From contig NZ_JBHSSW010000066.1 in assembly GCF_042659465.1 (NCBI RefSeq), forward strand, positions 186,001 to 250,000: a stretch of 64,000 bases of DNA, written 5' to 3'. Position 1 is the first letter of the stretch. Each line of letters starts with the position of its first letter. A program made the position numbers and the translations under genes. Source of the stretch: Ponticaulis profundi (GTDB lineage Bacteria > Pseudomonadota > Alphaproteobacteria > Caulobacterales > Hyphomonadaceae). Of the stretch, positions 34,345 to 43,335 are shown piece by piece. A model generated the notes under the pieces. That model saw nothing but the letters and a program-made list of their open reading frames with translations, ran no database searches and was not told where the DNA came from.

Positions 34345-35679
34345 ATGTATGACCTCGTCCTCAAGAATGGTTTTGTCGTCACACCCGGCGGAACGACCCA
34401 AACGGATATCGGGGTGAAGGACGGTAAGATCGTACATATCGGTTCGATCACGCACGATCAGATCGGCGAATCCTACAATGCAAAGGGGCTGCATATTCTG
34501 CCTGGCGTCATCGACAGCCAGGTGCACTTTCGAGAGCCGGGTCTGGAGTACAAGGAAGACCTTGAAACGGGTGCACGGTCTGCTGCTCTTGGCGGTGTGA
34601 CATGCGTGTTCGAAATGCCGAACACCAATCCTTCGACGATCACGCCGGAAATGCTGCAGGACAAGCTAAACCGCGCCGCAGGCCGTATGGATGTCGATCA
34701 CGCTTTCTACGCGGGCGCCACACATGACAACACACACCTTCTGGCAGAGATGGAGTCTATGCCGGGGTGTTGCGGCATCAAGGTCTTCATGGGAGCTTCG
34801 ACGGGTGATCTGCTGGTGCAGGATGATGAAGGCGTCGAAGCGGTTCTGAAATCCATCAAGCGTCGCGCGGCGTTTCACTCTGAAGACGAGTATCGCCTCG
34901 CTGACCGGCGCCATCTCGCGGTGGAAGGTGACTGGACAAGCCACCCGGTCGTGCGTGACCCGCAGGCCGCTATCCAATCGACGGAGCGTCTGATCCGTCT
35001 GGCGCGCAAAACAGGTAAGCGCATCCATGTGCTTCACATTACAACCGAACAGGAAATGGAAATCCTTGCGAAAGCAAAGGATGTCGCCAGTGTCGAAGTA
35101 ACACCTCAGCACCTGACCCTGATCGCGCCATTCGCCTATGAAATTCTCAAGGGCCGCGCTCAGATGAACCCGCCCATCCGCGAACAGGACCATGTGGATG
35201 CGCTCTGGCGTGCCCTCAACGCCGGTATTGTCGATGTGCTCGGTTCAGACCACGCGCCGCACACTCTTGAAGAGAAAGCTCGTCCTTACCCGGCCAGTCC
35301 GTCGGGCATGCCAGGCGTTCAGACGCTGGTCCCGGTCATGCTCACCCATGTGAACAATGGACATCTCTCTCTGCAACGCTTTGTCGAGCTGACGAGTGCA
35401 GGTCCGCAACGCATTTTCGGCATTTCCGGCAAAGGCCGTATCGCGGAAGGCTATGACGCCGACTTCACGATCGTTGATCTGCACCGCACCGAAACCATCA
35501 CTGATGACTGGTCTGCCACCAAATCTGGCTGGACGCCGTTCCACGACATGCAGGCAACCGGTTGGCCGGTTGGCACGATTGTCCGCGGTAACTTTGTCAT
35601 GCGCGACGGTGAGATTGTTCAGAAGGGCGGTGGCAAGCCGGTTCGTTTCCTTGAGACCCTGCAGCCAGAAGCAGCCTGA
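34345..35679 (+). CDS. pyrC: Dihydroorotase-family amidohydrolase
   Basis: A 444-residue amidohydrolase, most similar to class I dihydroorotases (pyrimidine synthesis). Conserved points: DSQVHFREPG (57-66), EMPNTNPST, the carboxylatable Lys146 (CGIKVFMGAS), His178 (FHSEDEYR), His231 (HVLHITTE) and Asp302 (GSDHAPH). The usual HxH of the first strand is QVH here: Gln59 replaces the first metal-ligand His. So metal binding may be altered, or the protein may act on another cyclic amide. The start is the ATG at 34345 with GGAG upstream; a potassium channel gene begins three bases after its stop. Confidence 0.85.
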   Translation: MYDLVLKNGFVVTPGGTTQTDIGVKDGKIVHIGSITHDQIGESYNAKGLHILPGVIDSQVHFREPGLEYKEDLETGARSAALGGVTCVFEMPNTNPSTITPEMLQDKLNRAAGRMDVDHAFYAGATHDNTHLLAEMESMPGCCGIKVFMGASTGDLLVQDDEGVEAVLKSIKRRAAFHSEDEYRLADRRHLAVEGDWTSHPVVRDPQAAIQSTERLIRLARKTGKRIHVLHITTEQEMEILAKAKDVASVEVTPQHLTLIAPFAYEILKGRAQMNPPIREQDHVDALWRALNAGIVDVLGSDHAPHTLEEKARPYPASPSGMPGVQTLVPVMLTHVNNGHLSLQRFVELTSAGPQRIFGISGKGRIAEGYDADFTIVDLHRTETITDDWSATKSGWTPFHDMQATGWPVGTIVRGNFVMRDGEIVQKGGGKPVRFLETLQPEAA

Positions 35680-35681
35680 GC

Positions 35682-36467
35682 ATGGCGCAGCGCAAGGGGG
35701 TAGAGCGTTATCTTTTCTGGCTCTATGAGGGGTTTGGTACGGGGCCATATCTTTTCAGGTGGGCCTTGCTTGCACTCGATGCCGCATCGGTCGCCTTTTT
35801 CCTGTGGGCTCCGTTCCAGGAACATAGTCAGTCTTACTACATTCTGGACTTGTCGATCGCGCTCTTCATCGCGTTGGATTTTATCGCGCGTCTTTGGATT
35901 GCGCGGCCGCGATACCGGTTCCTGCTGAACCCGCTGAACTTGGCTGACATTGTCGTGCTGGTGTCTCTCATCCTGCCAATGTTCTTCAACAATCTGGCAT
36001 TCTTGCGGATCTTGCGCGCGATCCGACTGGTGAGAGCTTTCACCTTCCTGCGGCGCATGAAGAATATTTCGTCCTATCTGCGTCAGAATGCAGAGGTGAT
36101 CGACCGTGTGGTCAATCTCGCCGTGTTCATTCTGATCATGACCGCGCTGGTCTATTCATCGCAAGTCACCAAGGACAACGGCATCGATACCTATCTGGAT
36201 GCCATGTATTTCACGATCGCGAGCCTGACGACCACAGGCTATGGGGATCTCGTGCTCGAGGGCGCCTTCGGCAAGATTCTCTCCATGTTCATCATGGTGC
36301 TTGGAATATCGCTGTTTCTGCGCCTCGTTCAGGCGCTCGTCCGGCCATCCAAAGTGAAAGCTGAATGTGAACGTTGCGGTCTGATGCGACATGAGCCAGA
36401 CGCTGTTCACTGCAAACACTGCGGAGAGATCGTGAAACTGCCGCATGATGGGGCGCCGCACGGTTAG
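35682..36467 (+). CDS. Voltage-gated-type potassium channel with C-terminal zinc ribbon
   Basis: A 261-residue six-TM ion channel subunit. S1-S3 lie at about 27-100. S4 has regularly spaced Arg109, Arg112, Arg115 and Arg118 (FLRILRAIRLVRAF). The pore carries selectivity filter TTTGYGDL (filter at 184-189), followed by S6 (about 198-217). The cytoplasmic tail has a four-Cys zinc-ribbon-like pattern: Cys229-x2-Cys232 and Cys244-x2-Cys247. The gene begins three bases after the dihydroorotase stop with no clear ribosome-binding site, so it may rely on coupling. The tail is an unusual addition, possibly for redox or metal sensing or assembly. Confidence 0.88.
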   Translation: MAQRKGVERYLFWLYEGFGTGPYLFRWALLALDAASVAFFLWAPFQEHSQSYYILDLSIALFIALDFIARLWIARPRYRFLLNPLNLADIVVLVSLILPMFFNNLAFLRILRAIRLVRAFTFLRRMKNISSYLRQNAEVIDRVVNLAVFILIMTALVYSSQVTKDNGIDTYLDAMYFTIASLTTTGYGDLVLEGAFGKILSMFIMVLGISLFLRLVQALVRPSKVKAECERCGLMRHEPDAVHCKHCGEIVKLPHDGAPHG

Positions 36468-36472
36468 GGCGG

Positions 36473-36925
36473 CTAATTGCACCAGTTGGGTTGGGCATCA
36501 CCGCGATCTTCATTCCAGGCTTTGGCGAGGCCTTTGCGTGACAGCAAATAGCCCACATGCTCTCCGTCAAGATATATGTGAGCGCGCGCGCGACCATATT
36601 GGTCCCGGCCTCTGATAAGCACCTGAACCTGGTCGGCTTGCTGAAACAGATTGCGGACTTCATCGACAACCCGCACGCCGAGATCATGTTCCGCCTGACA
36701 GCCGGCATGCGGATCGGTTTCAGGGCTATCCCAGCCGATCAGTCGCACACGATAGCGATCAACTTCAAACGTATCGCCATCGACTGGTCTCACCACTCTC
36801 GGCGATCCCGTCAGGCAGCGGTCATTTCCTTCGCAGAGGTTTTCCGGTGCACCAGCAGAGCAAGCTGACGCAAGGGCAAGAATCGCAATCAAGCTGATCC
36901 GTTTCGATTGTACCAATTCCCTCAA
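36473..36925 (-). CDS. Exported thermonuclease-family (SNase-like) protein
   Basis: A 150-residue protein with an N-terminal export signal (about 1-21, ISLIAILALASA) followed by Cys22; the context ASAC is a possible but imperfect lipobox. The SNase domain has VDGDTFEV (Ca-binding Asp), VRLIGWDSPETD (Arg and Asp/Ser/Glu equivalents of R35, D40, T41, E43) and QYGRARAHIYLDG (equivalent of R87), so catalysis is likely. It would cut nucleic acids outside the cytoplasm. It is convergent with the channel gene and ends six bases after it. Confidence 0.88.
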   Translation of the reverse strand: MRELVQSKRISLIAILALASACSAGAPENLCEGNDRCLTGSPRVVRPVDGDTFEVDRYRVRLIGWDSPETDPHAGCQAEHDLGVRVVDEVRNLFQQADQVQVLIRGRDQYGRARAHIYLDGEHVGYLLSRKGLAKAWNEDRGDAQPNWCN

Positions 36926-36993
36926 CCCCCTATGCTCACCCTATACAGAACCAAAATAATGAACGTCTGCAAGACAGGCGTCGGGGAGTGAAC

Positions 36994-38874
36994 ATGGTAA
37001 CCGGCTCGATTGAACAGCAAACTGGCGAAGAAATCCCGTTTCGTGAGGTCCCGTACCTGCGCCAAATGCTGAAAGTGGAAGAGCGCGATGATGGGGCAAT
37101 CATTCTGCAGAATGGCCAGCCTTTGCGTCCTGCCGCGCCGCATATGCTGGCGCCTATCGTTTACTGGGCTGGAACCGCGCCTGACAGAATTTGGCTGGCC
37201 CAGCGCCGTGAGAATGCGGATGGCTGGCAGGAACTCACATACGGCGAAGCGTTGAAGCGTATCAGGCGACTAGCCCAGGGATTGTTGGGGCTCGGGGCCG
37301 GTCCTGATGCGCCGCTGATGATTCTGTCTCGCAATTCCATCGAACACGCTTTGGTCAAATACGCCGCCATGTGGGCTGGTAGTCCGGTCGTGCCGGTCAC
37401 GCCTGCTTATGCTTTGCTGAGCGAGGATTTTCAGCGGCTGAACTATATTGATGCGTTGATCCAGCCAAAGCTTGTCTATGTGGACGATGGGCAGGAGTAC
37501 CAGCGCGGACTGGACGGCATGAAGATTGGCGGCCGGACCGTCATTTTCAATCGGAACAAGCCAGACGTTTCGTCGAGTGTATCGCTTGGGGCATTGGAAC
37601 AGGATCCTGACTACCGCGTCGACCTTGCCTATGATCGTCTGGGGCCGGAAACCATTGCGAAATTCATGCTGACGTCAGGTTCGACCGGAGAGCCAAAGGC
37701 GGTGATCAACACGCATGGCATGATATCATCCATGGTGAAAATGATCCGCTCGATCTGGGACGTCGACAGGCTTGAAGAACTGTCGCAAGGCCCGCAGGTG
37801 ATGGTCAATTTCCTGCCCTGGAGCCACACCTATGGCGCAAATTCCATCTTGCACTCAATGACCGATTGGGGCGGTACGCTCTACATCGATTGGGGCGCTC
37901 CGACACCGGCCCGATTGCCGGAAATGATCAGGAATCTGAAAGAGATTTCACCAACGCAGCACACAACCGTTCCAGCGGCCTGGGCTGCCATTGCGACTGA
38001 GATCGAAAATGACCCAGATCTCGCGAAGACCTTCTTTCAGCGTCTGTTCGTGATGGCGTATGGCGGCGCCGCCATGGGGCAGGACCTGTATGAGCGGATC
38101 CAGAAAGTCGCCATCGCGACGACAGGTGAACGGATTTCCCTGTCTGCGGGTTATGGTTCGACGGAGACTGCGCCAACAACGGCGAATGTGCATTGGCCAA
38201 ACTCCGTCATGGGATTGATCGGCCTGCCACTGCCGGGGTGCACCATGAAACTCGCGCCCGTTGGGCAGAAATATGAGTGCCGTGTCAAAGGCCCGAACAT
38301 CACGCCCGGCTACTTTCGCAATCCTGAAAAGACGCAAGAAGCCTTCGATGAAGAAGGCTTTTACAAACTGGGTGATGCGGTTCGAATGGTCGAGCCGGGA
38401 TCACCGGCATCCGGTCTGGCTTTTGATGGGCGTATCGCGGAAGAATTCAAACTCGCAAATGGAAGCTGGGTTTCGGCTGGCGCGGTCCGGGTTGCAGCGG
38501 TCTCTGCGGTGAACGGCGCGATGTCGGATGCGGTCATCTGTGGCTTGAACGAAAATTATGTCGGAATCCTCGCCTTTCTGAACGAAAAGTTCTGCCAGCG
38601 TCTGATCAATTCAAATCTGCCATTGGAAGGTCTGGTGCAGGATGAGCGTGTGCGAGATGCGATCCGCACGGGTCTCGCGAGCTATAATGAGAAGCACGCC
38701 AATCCAGCGTCTCGAATCCGCCGTTGCCTCATCCAGCTCGATCAGCCGGATCCAGAGGCCGGAGAGATCACGGAAAAGGGGTATATCAATCAGGCCAGGG
38801 CTCGCGATTTACGTGCCAGGGATGTGTCACGTCTTTATGCCGACACCCCTGATGCGGCCATCATCGAAATTTAA
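36994..38874 (+). CDS. Feruloyl-CoA synthetase-like AMP-dependent ligase
   Basis: A 626-residue adenylate-forming ligase. The P-loop is TSGSTGEPKA (about 227-236). GYGSTETAPT and the C-terminal AGEITEKGYINQ are characteristic of feruloyl-CoA synthetases, as are the length and the N-terminal PYLRQMLKVEERDDGAIIL. It would activate an aromatic or aliphatic carboxylic acid to its CoA thioester. The usual partners enoyl-CoA hydratase/aldolase (ech) and vanillin dehydrogenase (vdh) are absent nearby. The start is the ATG at 36994 behind GGGGAG. A TPP enzyme follows after 32 bases, probably in the same operon. Confidence 0.85.
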   Translation: MVTGSIEQQTGEEIPFREVPYLRQMLKVEERDDGAIILQNGQPLRPAAPHMLAPIVYWAGTAPDRIWLAQRRENADGWQELTYGEALKRIRRLAQGLLGLGAGPDAPLMILSRNSIEHALVKYAAMWAGSPVVPVTPAYALLSEDFQRLNYIDALIQPKLVYVDDGQEYQRGLDGMKIGGRTVIFNRNKPDVSSSVSLGALEQDPDYRVDLAYDRLGPETIAKFMLTSGSTGEPKAVINTHGMISSMVKMIRSIWDVDRLEELSQGPQVMVNFLPWSHTYGANSILHSMTDWGGTLYIDWGAPTPARLPEMIRNLKEISPTQHTTVPAAWAAIATEIENDPDLAKTFFQRLFVMAYGGAAMGQDLYERIQKVAIATTGERISLSAGYGSTETAPTTANVHWPNSVMGLIGLPLPGCTMKLAPVGQKYECRVKGPNITPGYFRNPEKTQEAFDEEGFYKLGDAVRMVEPGSPASGLAFDGRIAEEFKLANGSWVSAGAVRVAAVSAVNGAMSDAVICGLNENYVGILAFLNEKFCQRLINSNLPLEGLVQDERVRDAIRTGLASYNEKHANPASRIRRCLIQLDQPDPEAGEITEKGYINQARARDLRARDVSRLYADTPDAAIIEI

Positions 38875-38906
38875 ACACGAAGCAGGACTGAAGGAGACTG
38901 CGGTCA

Positions 38907-40463
38907 ATGTCTGAAACCGTCATGACTGGCGCAGATGCGCTTGTTCAAACACTCGCCGATTGCGGCGTAAAAGCCTGTTTTGCCAATCCGGGCACCTCCG
39001 AAATGCATCTCGTGACAGCGCTTGATAATGAGCCGCGCGTCCGCTCTGTGCTTTGTCTGTTCGAAGGCGTCGCGACCGGTGCGGCGGATGGTTACGCTCG
39101 TGTGTCGGGAGTTCCGGCCATGACGCTTTTGCACCTTGGGGCGGGCTATATGAATGGCGGCGCCAACATCCATAACGCCAAGCGTGCACACACGCCGATG
39201 ATCAATGTGATCGGTGATCATGCGACCTATCACGTTCGTTACGACGCGCCTCTCACGTCCAACATCCTTGGCCTCGTCGGTCCGAACTCAATCTGGGTGA
39301 AGTCTGTCGATGATGTGTCGAAGGCAGGCACGCTCGCGGAAGAAGCCTTTCGGGCAAGTCAGTCCGGAAAGGGCGGCCCCATCAGCCTGATCCTGCCAGC
39401 AGACAGCGCCTGGAATGAGGGCGCTCAGAAAGGTGACCAGCGACCCTTGCCCACGAAACAGCCTGCGAGCGAAGATATCGTTGCAGAAGCGGCTCAGAAA
39501 GTGACGTCGGCAGAAAAGCCGATGATTCTGATCAGTGGGACGGCATTGTCAGAGGCGGGACTATCGCAGGCAGCACGTCTCGAAGCGGCAGGCGTTCGCG
39601 TCATGACCGACACCTTCATCTGGAAGCAAGCGCGCGGAGCGGGACGGTTTGCACCCGCCCGAATGCAGTATTTTGCAGAAGGCGCCATGGCCGATCTGGA
39701 CGGTGCGGATCTGATGCTCGTCGCAGGCACGCAGATGCCGGTGGCGTTTTTTGCCTATCCGGACAAGCCGAGTGTTCTTGTGCCTGAGGGGTGTGAGTTG
39801 TTCCTGATGGGCGGTCCGGAAAGCGACAGCGCCGAAACGCTAAGATTGCTGGCGGACAAACTGGGAGCCAAAGGATCTGCGCCGGTGATGGAACGCAAGG
39901 CGCCGGATTGTCCTGATGGACCTGTGACGCCAAAGACTGTTGGTCAGTCAATCAATCGCCACATGCCGTCAGGCGGCTTGATCTCGGATGATGGCGTGAC
40001 AGCAAGTCTTCCGGTGTTCCTTGCCACGATGGGAGCGGAGCCTCATGAGCTGATGATGCTGACCGGTGGTGCAATTGGTCAGGGCATGCCGCTGGCGATT
40101 GGCGCATCCGTAGCAAAACCTGATGCGAAGACGATCTGTCTGACAGGTGATGGTGCAGGCATGTACACGGTCCAGTCGCTGTGGACGATGGCGCGGGAAA
40201 ACCTCGATGTCACAACCATCGTGTTCGTGAACCATTCCTATCGCATTCTGAATATCGAGCTTCAGAGAACCGGGGCGGGTAATCCGGGACCAGCTGCACA
40301 AAGCATGCTGAATCTCGGGACGCCTGAAATCGATTGGGTCGCGATTGCGTCTGCGCAGGGCGTTCATGCCGAGGCGGTGTCGACGGCCGAAGCTTTTGAT
40401 GAGGCCTTTGAGCGGGCCATGAACACAAAGGGGCCAAAGCTGATCGCCGCTCTGATGGGTTGA
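38907..40463 (+). CDS. Thiamine-diphosphate-dependent enzyme (acetolactate synthase large-subunit family)
   Basis: A 518-residue TPP enzyme. Catalytic Glu53 is in LFEGVATGAADGYAR, and the TPP/Mg motif GDGAGMYTVQSLW begins near residue 414 with NHSYRILN ending it. The sequence belongs to a branch annotated as acetolactate synthase large subunit but lacks the FAD-region length of true IlvB (about 560-600), and no small subunit is nearby. Related proteins include benzoylformate decarboxylases. So it may be a 2-keto acid decarboxylase or carboligase in the same pathway as the upstream ligase. AAGGAG lies about 10 bases before the ATG. A strong terminator follows. Confidence 0.82.
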   Translation: MSETVMTGADALVQTLADCGVKACFANPGTSEMHLVTALDNEPRVRSVLCLFEGVATGAADGYARVSGVPAMTLLHLGAGYMNGGANIHNAKRAHTPMINVIGDHATYHVRYDAPLTSNILGLVGPNSIWVKSVDDVSKAGTLAEEAFRASQSGKGGPISLILPADSAWNEGAQKGDQRPLPTKQPASEDIVAEAAQKVTSAEKPMILISGTALSEAGLSQAARLEAAGVRVMTDTFIWKQARGAGRFAPARMQYFAEGAMADLDGADLMLVAGTQMPVAFFAYPDKPSVLVPEGCELFLMGGPESDSAETLRLLADKLGAKGSAPVMERKAPDCPDGPVTPKTVGQSINRHMPSGGLISDDGVTASLPVFLATMGAEPHELMMLTGGAIGQGMPLAIGASVAKPDAKTICLTGDGAGMYTVQSLWTMARENLDVTTIVFVNHSYRILNIELQRTGAGNPGPAAQSMLNLGTPEIDWVAIASAQGVHAEAVSTAEAFDEAFERAMNTKGPKLIAALMG

Positions 40464-40467
40464 TACA

Positions 40468-40499
40468 AAAAAAGCCGCGCCAGAGAGCGCGGCTTTTTC
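40468..40499. terminator. Bidirectional rho-independent terminator
   Basis: The stem is aaaaagccgcgc / gcgcggcttttt with loop cagaga. It is flanked by A-run and T-run, so it can serve both the TPP enzyme gene (plus) and the convergent thiolase gene (minus). Confidence 0.9.
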
Positions 40500-40526
40500 T
40501 TTCCGATCGAACCGTCGTCGAATGGA

Positions 40527-41765
40527 TTACATGCGTTCGATGATGATCGCAGGAGCCATGCCGCCAGCAGCACACATGGTCACGAGACCGTATTTGCCGC
40601 CGCTGCGCTCCAGTTCGTCAAGAACGGTACCGATGAGCATGGAGCCGGTCGCACCGATTGGGTGACCGAGTGCCATAGCGCCGCCATTGATGTTGACCTT
40701 CTCGCGTGGAAGATCGAGGTCACGGATGAATTTCTCAGCAACGACAGCAAACGCTTCGTTGATTTCCCAGACGTCGATGTCTTCTTTTTTCAGGCCTGCT
40801 TTCTCGAGCACTTTCTTCGCAGCAGGAACGGGTGCGTTGAGCATCAGTGTCGGGCAGTCGCCCATGTTAGCCATTGCGACGATTTTCGCACGTGGCTTCC
40901 AGCCTTGCTTTTCCGCGTACTCAGGAGACGCCAGAAGAACAGCGCCGGAACCGTCGACAACGCCAGAAGAGTTACCAGCGTGGTGGATGTGCTCGATTTC
41001 CACGTCAGGATACTTCTTGTTGATCAGCTTGCGATAGGTGTTGCCCTGATCGTCTACAGGAATGTCAGCCAGCATGGTGAAGGCTGCTTTGAGGCCAGCA
41101 AGGCCTTCCTTGGTTGTTTGCGGACGTGGGAACTCTTCCTTGTCGAGCGCAACAGAACCGTCTTCGTTGTAGACCGGCACGAGTGACTTGTCGAAACGAC
41201 CTTCCTCGATGGCGCGCGCTGCACGCTTCTGGCTTTCGAGTGCGAGCTCTTCTGTTGCTTCGCGGCTGATGCCTTCGATCGTTGCGATTGCATCGGCGCA
41301 AACGCCCTGGTTGGACTGCGGGTGCAGTTCACGCAGAGCCGGGTTGTCCGCATCCATAAGAGGCAGCTTGTTCGGGTCAGCGCTGGAAGATGTGTAGGAC
41401 ATCATCTCGCAGCCGCCTGCAATGACCATGTCTTCCATGCCAGACATGATTGACGCAGCAGCCATGTTCACAACCGAGATGCCGGAGCCGCAGAAGCGGT
41501 CGACCGTGATACCGGAAGCCTTGAGGTCGTATCCTGCCAGAAGCGCAGACATGCGTCCGAGGTCGCCGCCTTGCTTGCCGCGCTGGCTCGACGTGCCCCA
41601 GATGATGTCGTCGACTTCAGCCGTGTTGATGTTGTTGCGCTCTTTCAGCGCTTTCAGAACTGTGGCGCCAAGATGCTGCGGGTGGAGGTGGGCAAGAGAC
41701 CCTTTTCCGACCTTACCAATGCCACGTGGTGTGCGGCACGCATCAATAATATAAGCTTCTGGCAT
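40527..41765 (-). CDS. Acetyl-CoA acetyltransferase (thiolase)
   Basis: A 412-residue thiolase. The nucleophile is Cys92 (DRFCGSGISVVN), His368 is in MALGHPIGATG and the second Cys398 in TMCAAGGMAPA. The sequence resembles FadA-like/acetyl-CoA C-acyltransferases of fatty-acid or aromatic degradation. It cleaves beta-ketoacyl-CoA with CoA, or runs in reverse. It is convergent to the TPP enzyme and divergent from the acyl-CoA dehydrogenase at 42077, sharing a 311-base control region with it. Confidence 0.93.
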   Translation of the reverse strand: MPEAYIIDACRTPRGIGKVGKGSLAHLHPQHLGATVLKALKERNNINTAEVDDIIWGTSSQRGKQGGDLGRMSALLAGYDLKASGITVDRFCGSGISVVNMAAASIMSGMEDMVIAGGCEMMSYTSSSADPNKLPLMDADNPALRELHPQSNQGVCADAIATIEGISREATEELALESQKRAARAIEEGRFDKSLVPVYNEDGSVALDKEEFPRPQTTKEGLAGLKAAFTMLADIPVDDQGNTYRKLINKKYPDVEIEHIHHAGNSSGVVDGSGAVLLASPEYAEKQGWKPRAKIVAMANMGDCPTLMLNAPVPAAKKVLEKAGLKKEDIDVWEINEAFAVVAEKFIRDLDLPREKVNINGGAMALGHPIGATGSMLIGTVLDELERSGGKYGLVTMCAAGGMAPAIIIERM

Positions 41766-42076
41766 ACTAACTCTCCCAAGACATGGCTTACGAACATTGT
41801 GTTCTATGACGAAGACTTGTTCGACAGAAGTACAAAACGATCAACCGGTAACGTTAGGATAGCCAACCAAGAAACAGACAAAAATTTCACTTTTCGAATG
41901 TTTGAGGCCGTAAATCGCGACAGCTTTCCATTTGATTGTCTAAAACTGGAATCATTTTCTGCGGTTGAAAGCCCAGCCCGGTGCCTGTTTTTCCTGACAG
42001 GGTGACGCAACGATATGGCTTGCTATTCCTCCCCGGAGTTTTCATTGCAGGATGAGAAAAACAGGAAGGGTGGTCC
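41766..42076. promoter_or_regulatory. Divergent control region between thiolase and acyl-CoA dehydrogenase
   Basis: A 311-base region with no acceptable gene (short frames have no ribosome-binding site). It must hold both promoters. I see no clear palindromic operator; the right end has AGGAAGGG as ribosome-binding site for the dehydrogenase. Confidence 0.4.
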
Positions 42077-43246
42077 ATGGCTGAGATTTCAGAACGCGCC
42101 AGAGAGATTGGCGAGCGAGTCGAACGTTTTGTCCGCGACATTGTTGCGCCTTACGAGAAAGACCCGCGTCTTGAAGATCACGGACCATCCGATGATCTCG
42201 TGCGTGAGCTGCGTGCGAAGGCTCGGGAAGCGGGTGTGATGACACCTCATATCCCAAACGGTCATGACCATCTGACCCAGTTGGAAACCGCTTACGTTCT
42301 GAAAAAGACCGGCCTTTCACCTCTGGGGCCTGTTGCCTGCAACACAGCGGCCCCTGATGAAGGCAATATGTTCCTGATCGGTAAGGTCGCAAATGACGAG
42401 CAGCGCGTTCAGTTCCTTGATCCGCTGGTTTCAGGAGAAGCGCGTTCTGCCTTCTTCATGACGGAGCCAGCCATGGATGGCGGTGCCGGATCAGACCCTG
42501 GCATGATGCAGACAACCTGCGTTCAGGATGGCAATCACTGGATCATCAACGGCAAGAAGACCTTCATCACAGGCGCAGATGGTGCGAAGGTCGGTATCAT
42601 CATGGCCAAATCTGAAGAAGGCGCGACCATGTTCCTGGTCGATCTGCCGGATCCGGCCATCAAGATTGACCGCCTGCTCGATACCATCGACAGCTCCATG
42701 CCGGGTGGCCACGCCGAAGTGACGATCGACAATCTGCGCGTGCCAGCATCTCAGATGCTTGGAAATCCGGGCGAGGGCTTTCGTTATGCGCAAATTCGTC
42801 TGGCGCCGGCGCGGCTGTCACACTGCATGCGCTGGCACGGCGTTGCGACCCGCGCTCATGAAATCGCGACAGAATATGCGTGCAAGCGCCAGGCGTTCGG
42901 CAAGCTGCTGATCGACCATGAGGGTGTTGGCTTCATGCTGGCGGAAAACCAGATCGATCTGAAACAATCAGAGCTGATGATCGACTGGTGCGCCGAAGCG
43001 CTCGATCGCGGCGAGAACGGAAATGTCGAAAGCTCCATGACCAAGGTTGCCGTGTCTGAGGCCCTGTTCCGGGTGGCTGACCGCTGCGTTCAGGCGATGG
43101 GCGGCATGGGTGTGTCTCGTGACACGATTGTGGAACAGCTGTTCCGTGAGGTGCGCGCTTTCCGCATCTATGATGGCCCGACCGAGGTCCACAAATGGTC
43201 GCTGGCGAAGAAGCTGAAAAAGGCCGAACTCAGCAAGCATCAGTAA
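42077..43246 (+). CDS. Acyl-CoA dehydrogenase family protein
   Basis: A 389-residue flavoenzyme of the acyl-CoA dehydrogenase fold. FFMTEPAMDGGAGSDPG is the FAD-contact strand, TCVQDGNHWIINGKKTFITG the following core, and AMGGMGVSRDTIVEQLFREVRAFRIYDGPTEVHKWSLAKK the C-terminal helices and FAD-binding tail. Probably alpha,beta-dehydrogenation of an acyl-CoA; chain length is unknown. It is divergent from the thiolase, suggesting shared control of a beta-oxidation-type pathway. An 11-bp-arm hairpin lies just after its stop. Confidence 0.92.
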   Translation: MAEISERAREIGERVERFVRDIVAPYEKDPRLEDHGPSDDLVRELRAKAREAGVMTPHIPNGHDHLTQLETAYVLKKTGLSPLGPVACNTAAPDEGNMFLIGKVANDEQRVQFLDPLVSGEARSAFFMTEPAMDGGAGSDPGMMQTTCVQDGNHWIINGKKTFITGADGAKVGIIMAKSEEGATMFLVDLPDPAIKIDRLLDTIDSSMPGGHAEVTIDNLRVPASQMLGNPGEGFRYAQIRLAPARLSHCMRWHGVATRAHEIATEYACKRQAFGKLLIDHEGVGFMLAENQIDLKQSELMIDWCAEALDRGENGNVESSMTKVAVSEALFRVADRCVQAMGGMGVSRDTIVEQLFREVRAFRIYDGPTEVHKWSLAKKLKKAELSKHQ

Positions 43247-43255
43247 GGGCTCAGT

Positions 43256-43291
43256 GTAGCGAGAGCGGAAAATATAGTCAGCTCTCGCTAC
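43256..43291. repeat. Inverted repeat (hairpin) between acyl-CoA dehydrogenase and moxR-like genes
   Basis: Perfect 11-base arms gtagcgagagc (43256-43266) and gctctcgctac (43281-43291) with a 14-base AT-rich loop. No T-run follows. It could be a Rho-assisted terminator, an mRNA-stabilising 3' end or an operator for the moxR-like gene 45 bases downstream. Confidence 0.55.
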
Positions 43292-43335
43292 GGCATCGCT
43301 TGCCGCATGCTCGCAGACCGCTTACCCCTTAGAGC

